This document shows, in pieces, positions 1 to 12,946 of a DNA stretch of 64,000 nucleotides. This DNA comes from Apostichopus japonicus (lineage: Eukaryota > Echinodermata > Holothuroidea > Aspidochirotida > Stichopodidae): the NCBI RefSeq assembly GCF_037975245.1, contig NC_092582.1, positions 13,514,077 to 13,578,076 on the forward strand, read 5' to 3'. The notes beneath the pieces were generated by a model. The model had not been told where the DNA came from and made no database searches. It saw only the letters and a list, made by a program, of their open reading frames with translations. The stretch's first letter is position 1. Each line of letters begins with the position of its first letter. The translations under genes were made by a program, and so were the position numbers.

Positions 1-636
1 CTTTTATCAACATTTTCTCACCTGAATACTTGTCGTATAAGTGTTCATCATAATGCCAAAAATGGAAACCTCCCAATTTTAACCTGATATCTTTCTTAAA
101 AGTTTCAATTATTTCAAATAAAGTTGATTTAATAGTTCTGAAGGCTAATGCTCCACATTGTTTTGGATATTTTTTTAAATCCAATGGTAGCCAGGAATTT
201 ATCAACATCAACTCAAATTTAAGCTGCTTTTCATATAAAGCAACAGCAATACAAGACCAGTATCCTTGCAGAATAGAAGGGGAAAAAAAGCCTGTGCAAA
301 GCAAAATGGCTATAAATATACAGCAAAAATTATAGATAAAATATCAGAATTAAAATTTATCTGTGGCTGCAAAGTCCCTTAAATAAATGTTACAGCTTTT
401 GTAAGATGAGGATGCATATAGCTGAAAATAATTTCTGAATGATTGATAGCTGTTCTCATATGTAATCACAATATTATTACGAAAGGAAAATTAAGATATA
501 TACAAACATTTTATTGACGGATGAGATTAAATCAAATAGCTAGAGTGGGGATTTACTGTCGGAATAAATTAATGATGATGTATCACATGCAACGTATGTA
601 TACACGCTCGATATATGTCAACCCAAAAAATGATAG

Positions 637-650
637 GTTACCATGGAAAC
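637..650 (+). promoter_or_regulatory. RFX X-box match
   Basis: GTTACCATGGAAAC fits the RFX X-box consensus GTNRCC(0-3)RGYAAC/GTTNCCATGGAAAC in full. X-boxes usually lie near promoters of ciliary genes. No start site is visible next to this one, so function is inference. Confidence 0.4.
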
Positions 651-2769
651 GCTTTTTAACAACATTTTAAAAGCAGAGGTGATAAATCTCCCTCAAAGAC
701 GTGCTTAGCATAAAGGTTGAAATTGCCAAGGATGCTTAGATCATCTTCTGTGTTAGGATTTTTGATTTGATTTGATTTATTTGTTTTTCACATGTAAATT
801 TACAGTGTGAAGGAAGTCTTCCAAAAAGCGTACAACAGCTTAACAAAGTAGAAGACTCCCTGTATAAAGGAAAGAAGAAAAGTATTTACATATAAATATA
901 AAATAGAATAATTCGACAACCAATGAATACTATATGATGATAATATTTACAACATTTGGGATGATAATATTTACAAAGGATGGGTTTGTGTTGCTCATAT
1001 TTGCAAACTGACAGAGTGATTTCCTTTGGCTGTAGAGGTGTTGCTTCAACCGACCCCATTGGAAGCTAGGGTAAGACACAAGAGGGTAATAAATATGATT
1101 AAATAGGAATAGGAACATTATCTTATATTCTCTGGTTGCAGTATAAGAACAACATGATTTTGTGCAGCTGTGATACCTGCAGTACTCTGGGTCTTGGGCC
1201 TGCATGGCTCTTAAGTAAGCGCTCAACATAATTACTCAAGATGAAAAATTGGTTGCCTTGGAATGCAATTGATAATACTTTTAGTGTTATAATTATGCAT
1301 TAGTATGTGTTTTTCATGGAAGTTAAAGCTACCAGCACATTACAGAATTATTGATTAAGGCTCTAAGACACACAATTAAGGGATGATTTATGACAGTAAT
1401 AAACGACTAAATAACAAATATTTGGAAACAACTCTTCATTACTGATATGTAGAACTGTAATTGTACAGGCATATTTATGGCAATGAGATTAGAAATCCAG
1501 AGTATATCTCTCTGGCCAAGCTGCTACGTATGGACTAACGTCTACAATAAGACATCCAAGGTTTTTTGCTCTCTTAACCTTCGCCTGATGAGTCCCAACC
1601 AGGACAAAAACCTGATATATCTTCCATTTCCACATCTGACACAGTCATGTTTAATTGTAACATGCATGCATACAGTTGATGTATTTAGTCATCATGTTTT
1701 TCTAAATGAATCCTATAGTTTCTGTGACTGTGAATTGAATACAATTCTCTTGAGGATATTTCCGTGCCAGTCGTATTGGGATAGCCACAGTTCATTGAGT
1801 GCAGCAAAGTAGTAGCACTTTATGATAAAGTCTCATTACAATGCAGTCCATTAGCTTTTAACTGATCAAGTTGAATGTTTGAATGCTAAGAATAAAAAAT
1901 AAAAAAATGTTTGCATTGAAAACGCTGGTTTCTGTGTGCTGCCATGCAAATAAATACTAATCCAAATAATATAAAACCATATCCCAGATGCGTGACAAAT
2001 TTAAATTTGTTGGAAGTTAATGCAATTGATGACCCTTCTGTTTATAAAGAAACAGAATAGTGATTAAGAGGAAGAAATTATTAGATGGGCCTTTGTTTGA
2101 TCGAATGGAATATTTATAAATTTGACTGTATCGCTAACTTGACGATGAAGTTTATTGTATATCAAATGTTAGGTCTATGTTGCTGTGAAAGAAGTTGAGC
2201 ATTCTGTTTGCAAAAGAAATTACAAAAAATACAAAGTCCTTTGGACTTTTCTTCGTCTACGTATGGTCGTACGTAAACGTTCAAGCAACAGAAAGAGTAG
2301 ATATGGGTTTTGATTAACTGTATAAAATTTGGACTTTTTTAGAAAGATTTGCATAAAAAAAATGCCAGTTTAAGGTATGATACATTTGTAGGTTATGTGC
2401 TGCTGATATTCCTGAGAATTAGTCAACTTTATTCACATGCTGTTAGTTTCATTGTAGGTAGAGGTAAAGTGACAATTAAATCTTTTGACAATATTGGCAA
2501 TTATAATTTCACTTTAAAGCAATGTGTTTACAGTTTTCAATAGAACATTCCTATACAGTCTTTGATCCTCCGTATAATTATCTCCAGACAAAGGATTTGG
2601 TCCAACATGTCTCATTAAATCAAAACGCACAATAAAGTGCTTAACGTTGAAATTTGAGCATTAATTATAGTGACCACTATTTGACTGTCTAGCATATTAG
2701 GATGCAATACTGATGACATTAATATAAGATGATGGTTTTTGAAAACAATCGAATCTTGAGATTCAGTGC

Positions 2770-2850
2770 TTAAGCCATCGATTGATTGATCGTTTGATCG
2801 ATTAGTCAATCCTTAGATCTGTCACTCGATCAGTCGATCGATCGATCGGA
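2770..2850. repeat. GATC/CGAT-rich simple sequence
   Basis: Repeated ATTGATTGATCG and CGATCGATCGATCGG phrases, with CGATCGATCGATCG as the core. Confidence 0.85.
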
Positions 2851-4338
2851 TGGTCATGAATTTAAAGTTTGCTTTGAAATGAAATTACTGATAGTGTAAT
2901 CATATTTAATAATATGCATTCAGAAATTTATTGCATTCGAAAATGTCAGGAAAAAATTGACCAGGGTATATACATCACAGCTACCTGATCCATGAGCCAG
3001 CCTGCTGAGGCCCGTGTGCAGTTTGTGTTGCATCTAAACGACCTACATTTTATATCAGTTTGATATTCATATATTATAATCATATAACCAATTGCAGAGA
3101 AATTCTCTATAAATTTAACCCCCCCCCCCATTGTCTAGACCATACTTTCTCAAAGATATCGCCACAATTAGATTTGTGTATTTACATCAGCTGCACCACA
3201 CATATATACCTACTTCATCCCCCCTGAAGCTAATGGAATAAAATGCCACACAAATCATGTAGTACTACATATATTTGTATGATTCTACACTTGAATTCCC
3301 AAGCTACCTTTCTAATAATTAGATTACATCTTGCCAAAATTTCATAAATTGTTTGTAACATGATATCTGCAGGTTCATAATAACGTAGCCAGAAGTTCCA
3401 CTCATAGTTATATACTTTATATTATTGAGCAGGGGCTCACGGATTGGAATCATTATTATCGATCGTCTTAGGTCTGGCGGTCTATAGTATCATCAGTTAA
3501 CCTCTTTTGTTGGTCTACTTTTCCTCAATTCCACATTATATAGTAAGACAACAGATCGATCCATTCCGACGCTTCGTGTAGACCGCACGACTGTTAATTT
3601 GAATGTCTTAAAACATTGATTTTTTTGGGGGGGTCCTATTTTTGATATTGATATGAATACATTTAGTATTCTTTGTAAATATTCACTCTACAAGGTTGTT
3701 TGTGTACACATGTATACCACATGCAGAAAAATATCAATTATTACTTTAACTCATGATGGATACATATGATCTTAGAATGCTTGTTTTTCTTCAACTTATG
3801 TCTTTATTGTTACATTATACAGTTTTAACAGTTTAATCCAACATACAGAAGAGTTTAAGTTCCACAGCCAAATTTAATCAAACTTTTTATTTGTATCATT
3901 AATTTGAAAACCATACCAGATTTTGCTTGATGCTATCATTTGAAGTGCAGTTTGCATGGACTCATTGTAACAGGGTACATATTCAGGTATACCAGATTAC
4001 AACCTATAATACATGAACCTCTGTATGAACGCACCAGATTGTTGCAAAAATCAGTGCAAAATACAGCGTTTAAAGAAGAGCTGTATCAGTTTCAGTTTAC
4101 CCTCAAGAAAATCCTCTGACAAAAGTATCAGGGACTAAACAATAACTTTTAAAGTAACGGTGGGTCAAGGGAAACATTGCATGAAAACAATGTATCCTTA
4201 TTGTATACTGTCCATATTGAATACGATACCTCAGAAACTATGAAGAGACTCGCTGTATGGGGCCTGGAGAAATAATCGTCACGTAGGTCCCGACATCGGC
4301 CTCGATGCCTCTGTGTAACAATAACATAGTAATACAGT

Positions 4339-4564
4339 CAGGTGCGTAGCGAGGAATTTGCCAAGAGAGGGGGGAAGCTTGTAGGCAAACTATCTAAGCA
4401 TAGCCCCACCAAGAGTTGGTGCGAAGCGTACAAGAAAATTTTCGCCGAAAATGCCTCCCAATTTTCTTCCCAGGCCTTGTAAGTTGCATCTAAGCATTTT
4501 CTATTTTGAAATTACTAGCGGTCACCCCATTTGCCCCCCCCCCCACCCCTTGACTACCTGCCTG
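4339..4564. mobile_element. hAT-like MITE (226 bp) with exact 8-bp target duplication
   Basis: The element is bounded by AATACAGT at 4331-4338 and again at 4565-4572, an exact 8-bp duplication. Ends are CAGGTGCGTAGCGAGG on the left and, reverse-complemented, CAGGCAGGTAGTCAAGG on the right, so the inverted repeats are imperfect. A G-tract lies near the left end and a long C-tract near the right. Positions 4389-4441 match the reverse complement of 6963-7015, inside another element, in roughly 50 of 54 bases. No coding capacity. Confidence 0.85.
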
Positions 4565-5869
4565 AATACAGTAAGTGCTATCAAAATTAGTTTCTAACAC
4601 ATTAATTTTCATCAAACCTGGTATTTAACCAACGGTCAATGAGTACAAGATAGAAATTAGACTTGGGAGGCGAAAAATAAATAAATAACTAAAGATAACA
4701 TCAAGTTACAGAACCTTCTTTTACTGAAACAGAGATTATAAACCAAATGATATCAGCGACTAACAATAAATTATAATGTTAAATGTTTCATGAATTGATG
4801 GCAGAATGTACATAATTTCTTAAGAATGAATTTACTTTTGATATATTTGAAAGAAATCCCATTTTCAAAGAGAGATTTGTATATTTCTCATATAAAACTA
4901 TATGGCAAATATTTTACAGCTCCTTTGAAACTGTTGGACATTAAAAAATAAACTGAAATTCGTCCTCTAAACTCTAATTGTTACTAAAAATGCAAATTTT
5001 GACAAAATCTTTCAAAATAGAAAAACTTTGATAGACAGTTTTTAGCACGTACAGGCTACATGCATGGTCACAGTAGGGCAGTTTATACCAACTGCCATTT
5101 TCATTTGTCATGCAAAAGCTTAGTATATACAGTACTCCCTCGTCAAACTTCAGCTAGCTCTCAATACAAACTTGGTTGTTAAGTCAAAATCATGTATCGA
5201 AGTGATACGGTTATGTACATACACAGCACAGACAGCAGTCACCTTTCGGCCATGTTGATAGTTAAATGATGCGTGCAGTAGAAAGCACATGAGTGTTACC
5301 CAAGCGTTAAGCATCCTCAGGGCCTTTACTAACCTTCAAAGAACCAGATGCATAATATCACAACATCCACTACGATTAGAGAAAGAACATCCTCGTTCCA
5401 ATGTCGTTGTATGAAAGAAAGGCGAAAACTAAGGACATAATTCAGGTGAGATGGCTGTATGGTACATTTGGTTTAGGTTATTTATGATTGACAAGAAAAG
5501 AAAATGAGTTTGTGTCATCAACTTTCTCCAGGTTATTATAAAAAGTATATACATATAATTATATGTAAGCTATTCAGTTTGATAATTTAATGTAGAAAAG
5601 GTGTAGCACCGTTGCTAACTCAGAAGTAATGAACCCAAGATGAACGATACTTTTTTAAACCTTAAGTTAGATTGCATGGAACTTAATCAACATCGGAAAT
5701 TACAGATTTAAAAGGCTCAATAAGGTACATTTGGAAATGTGCGAAATACGGTTATGGATATTAAACAACAGACTAGTATGTGAATCAGTTCTTAAGACTC
5801 GTCAATTGTATACTCGCCGCTGGGAGTGTTCTGGAAAATCTGGTAATGATACTACTGCACTATTGTACT

Positions 5870-7201
5870 CAGGGGCGTATCCAGGGGGGGGCGCAACAGG
5901 CGCGTGCCCCCCCTATTGGCCGTCACCAAAAAAAAAAAAAGTTTAGCAAAAAAAAAAAAAAAAAAATTGATGACGACCTTTATGTGAGATGTCGGTGATC
6001 GCTCAACCCCCCCCCCCTCCCGTATGCTTTATTTTTTGTTTGCCGAAAAAAGGTTCTGGCGAAGTTCGGCGGCATAATAGTTTTAGAAACATAGATGGTA
6101 ATTGTGTTTGTATTATCACTATAAACACTAAATGACATGTCAGCCATACTAAATTGTGCATTTTATGTCCATATTTACTGGAAATGTTGCTTATTATTAA
6201 GGTCGAAAAATGGATCACATATGGCCATGGGCGGCGATCCTGGGTGGAGGGGGGATATATCCCCCCATGAAAATGGGTGGACGGGATGTAATGCACCATA
6301 TCCCCCCCCCACCAAATGCCAGGGATAAGAATATTTTCATGCCTACATTTATGCATCTTCGTTAATGTACGGCTCTTTTTTAGCTTCATTTCTCGCCTAC
6401 CATAAACGCAGTGCGATCTTTTCAAATAAAGCGTCTTTATAAAGCAAGAATAGTTGACTGTAGGCTTCATTGGCCCTATAACAACAAAATGTATTATTGC
6501 GCCCACGGTATTGATATAGTACATATATGCACCCTCATAGTATTCATATAGGCCCTATAGTAGGCCTACACACGTACATGTTCCCTCGAACAGCTGAGAA
6601 TCTCATGTTACCAGGGTAATGCTTAATACACGTTTCACCTGGATGCCCTAGCAATCGGTACCTAGGAATGTAACTATGTGTAATTGTGTATTGCATGTGT
6701 ATAGGCCTATAATAGCCTGCATGAGGCCATTTTCTTCATCGAATAATATAAAAGAGCTCTCGAACATTCTAACGTTGCGCCTGAAACAAGATTGACAGGG
6801 GCAATTTTCCCAAAATAACACCCGAAATTAAAAAAAAAAGTATTTTGGATCCTGATTATGAGATATTTCGGACATGACATCCCTATTTTAAAGTTGGGTA
6901 TATGCCGCTTGGAAACCTCGGGAAGTGCCGTTTCCGGCCATCTAGAGGGTTTGTTAATCCCCAAATTTTCTTGTACGCTTCGCGCCAACTCATGGTGGCG
7001 CTATGCTTAGATAGTCAACAAGGTCATATCCCCCCCCCACTCGGAAGTACGGATCGCCGCCCATGCATTTGACACCATTTTGCATTTCAGCCCTTCTTTG
7101 AAAGCAAAAATTGTACACCCCTCCCCTTAAACCCATCCCCCAGGACGGCGATCATTCATGCCTGGTGCCCCCCCTATTGGAAAATCCTGGATACGCCCCT
7201 G
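5870..7201. mobile_element. hAT-like non-autonomous element, host of a nested insertion
   Basis: Perfect 16-bp terminal inverted repeats (CAGGGGCGTATCCAGG) at 5870 and ending at 7201, flanked by GTACT at 5865-5869 and 7202-7206. A 5-bp duplication is known for some hAT-related groups, so the superfamily assignment is tentative. A G8 tract at 5884-5891 and a C7 tract at 5907-5913 form a subterminal hairpin. The motif GCCCCCCCTATTGG occurs at both ends, near 5906 and near 7167, in the same orientation. Two A-runs follow the left end. A second element sits at 6226-7065, so the original host element was about 490 bp. No gene inside. Confidence 0.85.
6226..7065. mobile_element. Nested hAT-like element (840 bp)
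   Basis: Perfect 15-bp terminal inverted repeats (CATGGGCGGCGATCC) start at 6226 and end at 7065, wholly inside the 5870-7201 element. Flanks CATATGGC (6218-6225) and CATTTGAC (7066-7073) agree in 6 of 8 positions, a plausible decayed 8-bp target duplication. A perfect palindrome GGGGGGATATATCCCCCC lies at 6249-6266. The right part shares about 54 bp with the small element at 4339-4564, so the two belong to related families despite different tips. Open frames across it are short and unconvincing. Confidence 0.8.
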
Positions 7202-7724
7202 GTACTCACATGTGCATAGAGCCAGAGTATAATCACACCTGTACTACCACCATGCAAGAGGAATTCTACTTATACTCATATATATACTACAGTGTCCTGC
7301 TGCAAGTTGTTTCAATTTTTATTAATTAATTGATGATAACGAGGGATAATTAAACTGTTTTTTTCCATCTCATTTCCCTATGTCCCTGACCTCTTTCTCT
7401 CTCCCTTGGCTCTTATATTAATACAAGAGAGATTGAACCTCAAATATTCCTTGACCTAGTAATTTCCAAACGGTTCATATGATTCTTTGCCTTAATTTGA
7501 CCGCAAGCACATACTTTTTCTGCACATTGGGGCTTCATGTGTCGGGTAAATTAGGTTAAATAGAGTTAATAGTCTCCGTAAAAAGAGGTTTCCTTATCGG
7601 TTCTCGATCGTTTCCAGATGACTTTAATCGAATCGTTTGCGGAGCAAAACCAAAGAAAATCGATCCTCAAGTTGCACTTTCGTATTCCCTCTCCACTCTG
7701 CGGTCTCGTCATTTGCACGACCGA

Positions 7725-7748
7725 CAGAGAGAGAGAGCGAGAGAGAGG
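7725..7748. repeat. GA microsatellite
   Basis: A GA run with one CG interruption. Confidence 0.9.
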
Positions 7749-9832
7749 TTTTCTTATTTATTTTTCTAATCAAATTGAGAGGCATTTAGTTTCATTAACG
7801 GTTTGAGTAAACAGACAATTAAAGATACCAGTGTGAATCTCACTGCATACCTGTCATCTCAATTTAATTTTGGTCATTCCAGGGAGGATTGGCAGAGCTG
7901 TAATTTAATCAAATGGTGATAAATTGTTGAAGGAACTCTTTTTAACCGTCAGGAAATTCTCATGGAACCGTGAGGTATTTAAATATATATACCCTCTTTT
8001 TCCCTGTGCGTTCAGGTTTGGACAATTTTTTTGTCATAAAAAATGTTCAAAAGTGAAGGACTCCCTTGTTGTTTGCAATTTGGTATGAAAACCACTCTTG
8101 TTATTTCATGGATGGCACAATAGTAAACATTATATTCTTGAAATGTTTCCCCAGGTAATCAGAAAATGGTTGAATAATTGTGCCATTTGAACAGTGTGTA
8201 TTTAGCCTCCTATGTGATTCAAACAGCATCACATAAGTGGTTTAATAGATGCACCACAGATAGACACACAAAATTACAGTACTTTTTACATACCTGTCTC
8301 CACCCATCAATTGCACTCTTTGCCTATAGTCAATGTAAGTTTCATACTGTTAATACTAAAACCTTTAATGAGATCAATTCCAGTCTACTGCCCTCACTTT
8401 CAATTTACAGTCGATACCCATGACATAATTTACAAAAGCTGGAGTTTCGTTATTCAACCAATTATTTTGATACAATTGCAACGTTTAATTATTACAGATC
8501 CCTGTTTTAAAGGTATGCTGTATTGGCCCCAAATATGCTAGATATTCAAATATGGTCACCTTCAGTCAAATTTCTTTAACTGTTTGTTATTACAGCCTTC
8601 TAGGAAATTTTCCTCACTGGGATATTCAGTCATCTTATGTGTTCCTTAAAAAATATCTGAGAACAATTTGGAGGGTAAAGACCTCCATGAAAGTACTTTT
8701 TGCAAAACTTCTAGCAATTATAGCGTGCTATAATTTGTGGCGTATACTGACTACCTTTAACATTAGAAATTGCCAGTGGTATTATTTAACTATAGTATAA
8801 ATGAGGAGGGCAGATAATGTTTACTAAAGCCTATCCCCTACTCCTGCTGTGTGTCTTGTTAAATTTGAGGTAAATTTCATGCAAATTTTTTGACATATCC
8901 TCTTGGTTGTTTATTTATGTTTTACACCATCAATACCTTTGTACAATTCTGTCATTTCATTGATTGAGTGTGGAATCAACACAGATATCAGTACTTGTGA
9001 GAATAGAGCACCCACGATAGAACTATGCATGCAGGTCCCCTGAAAGACAAAAATGTTATTTAATACTGAGCTGATCCCATCCTCAAATCCAATTTCTTAA
9101 ACATGTCGGAAGTGTAACTTGTCAGCTGAAATTCTTACTTTTAATAACCACCAAAAACAAACAGTTGGCGGGGAAAAGGGATGGAGGAAATCCAGAATAA
9201 CGTTTTGGTTCTATTGTTGGTATATCGCCCTCTATAGTCATGTATGAGAAGTAGAATTTAAAAAATGTTGAAAAATTATTAAAAGAAAAAAGTGGAAATT
9301 ATTTTTAAAAAGAAAAGAAAAAAAGTTGAATTGTGCTGAAAAGACACACTCACACGAACGGAAAGAAAGTGGGAAAAAAAAAACACAATTGTAGGTCAAT
9401 AATTAAATATTCATTATCTACCCTGGTATTATAGACTCTGATTGGATGAAACTATTCCTAATATGACTTGTCCAACCCACTTTTCCAGAATACCTGCAAG
9501 CTTTTATTGTTTAGCTCTGTATTATTAAACAACCTGTTTCTACAGCTACTATAGAACAAGGTGATTACACCTGTAGTAAACTGCTCAACCATATATTACA
9601 CAGGCAGAAAAACTGCCTTTGATCACTGCTCTATAGCTGCAACACATGCTTCCAGTGTATCTGATTAGCCTCATGAAATAGCCGAGAACCACCACCACCA
9701 GCATCATCATCATGATCACAGAGGAGAAAGGAATAACAGGTTAGGGAATCAATGAGATGATATCTTAGCCACTGTATCGCTGTCTGCTGCCCTGTGATCA
9801 GTCAGCAATAATTTATGAGCTTCGGTAGAAGG

Positions 9833-9862
9833 CACACACACACACTCACACACATGCACAGA
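9833..9862. repeat. CA microsatellite
   Basis: An interrupted CA run. Confidence 0.9.
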
Positions 9863-10457
9863 CGTACGTACGCACTCACCAGACTCTTGCTGCTGCAGTG
9901 CATAATAACAACATTGCATCTGGTTGTATACAATTAAGAGTAGCCACTTACACTTTCTATGACTGCTGTAGCATCGGCATGCAATGTGTGATTTGCAGTT
10001 GACTCGAAAACAAGAGTTTGTAAAAACCAGAAAAAAGGTGGTAATCTGCGTCCAATGAGAACAACGGAGAGCGATATCTTTGTGAGATAAGCGAGGAGCG
10101 CTGGCCCACTCATTTTTAGAGCTGTCATTAGATTTTTATGGACCAGCCAGCCAGGGGCTCATCATCTCGACAAGAAAGGCAAATGAAAAGCGTTTCGATG
10201 GCCTTTTGCGATTGATTCTTTGTCTGTTTTCGGGGGGAATATTCTTGCATATTCTGGTTATTTCCTTTGGATATAAGTCTGCCTGTTATCCTAGTAGAAG
10301 TCGATCATACAGCAGATTTCAGTGTTTCTATAACCTTTTATTAAACAACAGCAGAATTTTGTCGACCTTGTTTGTACATCTATATTATCGTTACCGTGGA
10401 ACTTTTATATTAAATATCTCTTCTTCGATTCGACGGAACACCATCATACAGAAGGAA

Positions 10458-10475
10458 ATGTCTAGACGAAAGAAG
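10458..10475 (+). CDS. Possible short first coding exon (MSRRKK)
   Basis: ATG in the context GAAGGAAATGT is followed by codons for MSRRKK and then GTAAAGT, a plausible splice donor in phase 0. Several animal zinc-finger regulators (SALL, BCL11, ZFPM, ZNF423/521 families) start with MSRRKQ encoded in a short first exon, and this motif recruits the NuRD complex. Lys instead of Gln at position 6, and the absence of any recognisable second exon, make this weak. It could be chance. Confidence 0.2.
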
Positions 10476-12491
10476 GTAAAGTTTTCTTATTACCATTGAT
10501 AATTCAAATAAAATTATCACAAATTATGTAATTTTTATTTTAATTCAGAGAAGGTTCAAGATTGATAATACCTTGTCTCATTCCATCTACACAACGTCCT
10601 ATTTAAAGTACAGTATGTTTCTTTAATACGTGTTTGTTTTTCTGGCATATAGTAATTTTTGGGAGGTATTTTTCTTTATTTTTTTACCTTTTTCATTGTT
10701 TTCTATTGTCTTAGCCAGATACGTCAAAAGTTTCCGAAAGACGAGATTGCTAAATTTGACCAAGTTAAGTAACATTTAGTCTGCCTTAAAATTAGAAGAT
10801 TTACAGATTTCAATCATTGAATTTAAGAACAGATGAAGAAAATAACATTTGAAGCATGAACAGGGCGGATTGCGCTAGGAGAGCTGGTAAGGAATAGTCC
10901 ATGAACTTTTCGTCCTCCACCAACTCCTCTCCCCACCCTCACCAACTGTACCAAATCTCTGCCAATTATTACTTACCACCCCACTCTGTTTGACCCTCAC
11001 TCCCACCCTTGTATGTCCCCCTCCCCCCCCCCCTGCATAATCTTCTCTCTCTCTCTTATTTGGCACAGAGAGAATTTATTCTTGCCATATTTTAAAAAAA
11101 CTAAATAAAGTGAATTTTGACACCTGATTAGCTACATGTGGAGTAAAGTTTTAATACAAAATAATTTTGAAATTATAAAATTAACTTTCATAGAAGAAGT
11201 TTATTTTCCTACAGACCAAAATATTTTATTTAATTTCCGATATTTTTCCGTTTTAAAATGCGCCAATCCCTGCCGTTTTATCAAAACCGCAGTTTACGGT
11301 TTGTGTTTGATTATCATTTCCGAGGTATCTGTAGTTATTCATGTTTGTTATACAATTTTTATAATTTCAGGTGCATGTCCTTTTAGTTTAATAACCTCAT
11401 CAATCCATCATGAAAATTTTCCCAAAATTAAATGAAAAAGATTAAGTACATTTCCCCCCCAATATTTCTGACAGAGATGATTTCTTAATGGAAACCTTTT
11501 AGAAGCAGTAAATTCTCCTCGAGTCAGTTTTCATTTCATTGCCTCAGAGATGCATTTCCCTAAAATTCACCTCGTTCTGATGGATGTGCTCTGAATTGTA
11601 GATGGAAAAATTTGTTTGCGTGCTCGGTTGATTTTTCTTATTTTGTAGCAGCATTTATTTGGTGATCGAGGATTATTAAGCACGCTTCATTTAATCGGCT
11701 GGATATATCTCCAAGCAAGAACTGTATATCGTATCTGTTTTTTTTTCAATCCGGCGTGGGGGGGGGGGGGGGTGTGCACACACATTGTTTTTCCACCTTG
11801 TTTGCTTTTCTTTTTAATATCATTATTTGACAAGGTTATTTACTTTCGTATGAATGAAGTCTAAAACCACCGGAAAACGTTAAACGAAGTAGTTGAGAAT
11901 CGCCTAATAATTGTACTCAGGAGAAACTGTGAATATGTAGGCGTGCATTTTATTTTTCCAGCCTGATAATTTTGGCTCTAAAATGGAATTGCAGGTATAG
12001 CTTCAAGTTCAAATTAAAAAATATCTTTGTTTTCGACAATATTGCAGCATAAGCTCCTAGTGAGTTTTCGTCAATAAAGTTCGGCAGAAATTGCTTGTGT
12101 TCTCACATGCAATGAGAGAATGATGCTAATTTTAATAACTGTTAGATAAAAAGAAAAAAAAGTGCAATTGTGTTCTGAAAGTAAGTTATGATAATGAACA
12201 ATATTTAACCATAAAAGACTGTATATGATTAAAAGCAATACAAAGGGTCTGACCACTGAGAGTGTACAGAGAATAGTGAAGTCATTTTAAAAACTGTTTG
12301 ATTAATTTGTACTTATTTTTTTTGCTGTGAATTATTTGGCCTGTTATGAGTGTACCACCTTTGGTTTCTCTGATCCAAACTGGTTGAGGTAGCTGTTAAT
12401 GTATTGTGCATCTTCAACTCTTTAATGCAGACAGTAATATAGCTTTAAGTTAAGACTGAGGTTACATGCAAAGTGGAATCGCCTCGATACT

Positions 12492-12946
12492 ATGGAATGC
12501 CAAAATGGACATTATTCAGTAACGTTTTATCTAGCTTTTACACCTTCTACACTTGGTAAAGTTTGAGTCACATAATGAGAAAAAAATTAAAGTCATCATG
12601 TAAGGTTCTTTTTACGAAGCATAATGACCAAGGCTTGAATTTTGATTGGTCAGTCTGTCAGCTGTCACAGAATGGAGGACGTTTCGGACAAAAATCATAT
12701 TGTCTTTGTTAAGCAGTTTTTACTGCCGCATATAAATGGCTTCACGAAAAATCGTAATCATTATGCTGCAATATGTACAGTCACATAATGACCAAGAGAG
12801 AAAAGACTAATTAAGCTGCAATATTATTATCAAATATTAACGTAAATCTTACTCATTTTGCGGCAGTCTTTACTGCAGCAGAACAATTTCCGTAATAACG
12901 TAATCGTATAAAAAGTTACTGAATAATGTCTGTTTTGGCGTTCCAT
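12492..12946. mobile_element. Inverted-repeat non-autonomous element, superfamily uncertain
   Basis: Left end ATGGAATGCCAAAA (from 12492) and the reverse complement of the right end, ATGGAACGCCAAAA (ending 12946), continue as similar inverted repeats for about 40 bp, sharing ACATTATTCAGTAAC on both sides. The interior has repeated CACATAATGA phrases. GATAC occurs close to both ends (12486-12490 and 12949-12953), but no clean target duplication can be fixed. It resembles a MITE, with no coding remnant. Confidence 0.7.

Larger units (their letters stand above)
1..4330. other. Non-coding, AT-rich; no gene recognised
   Basis: Only short open frames without coding signs. It holds the X-box at 637 and the CGAT-rich tract at 2770. 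A stretch at 760-880 (TTTGATTTGATTTATTTG, then a GC-richer segment with AGTCTTCC and GAAGACTCC) may be a retroelement 3' end. Short C- and G-runs occur at 3120 and 3625. Confidence 0.6.
7207..12491. other. Non-coding with microsatellites; possible short exon at 10458
   Basis: CT- and GA-rich runs (7390-7420, 7725-7748, 11041-11056), a CA repeat at 9833 and G/C homopolymers at 11024 and 11758. Apart from the weak MSRRKK candidate I see no coding exon. Confidence 0.55.
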
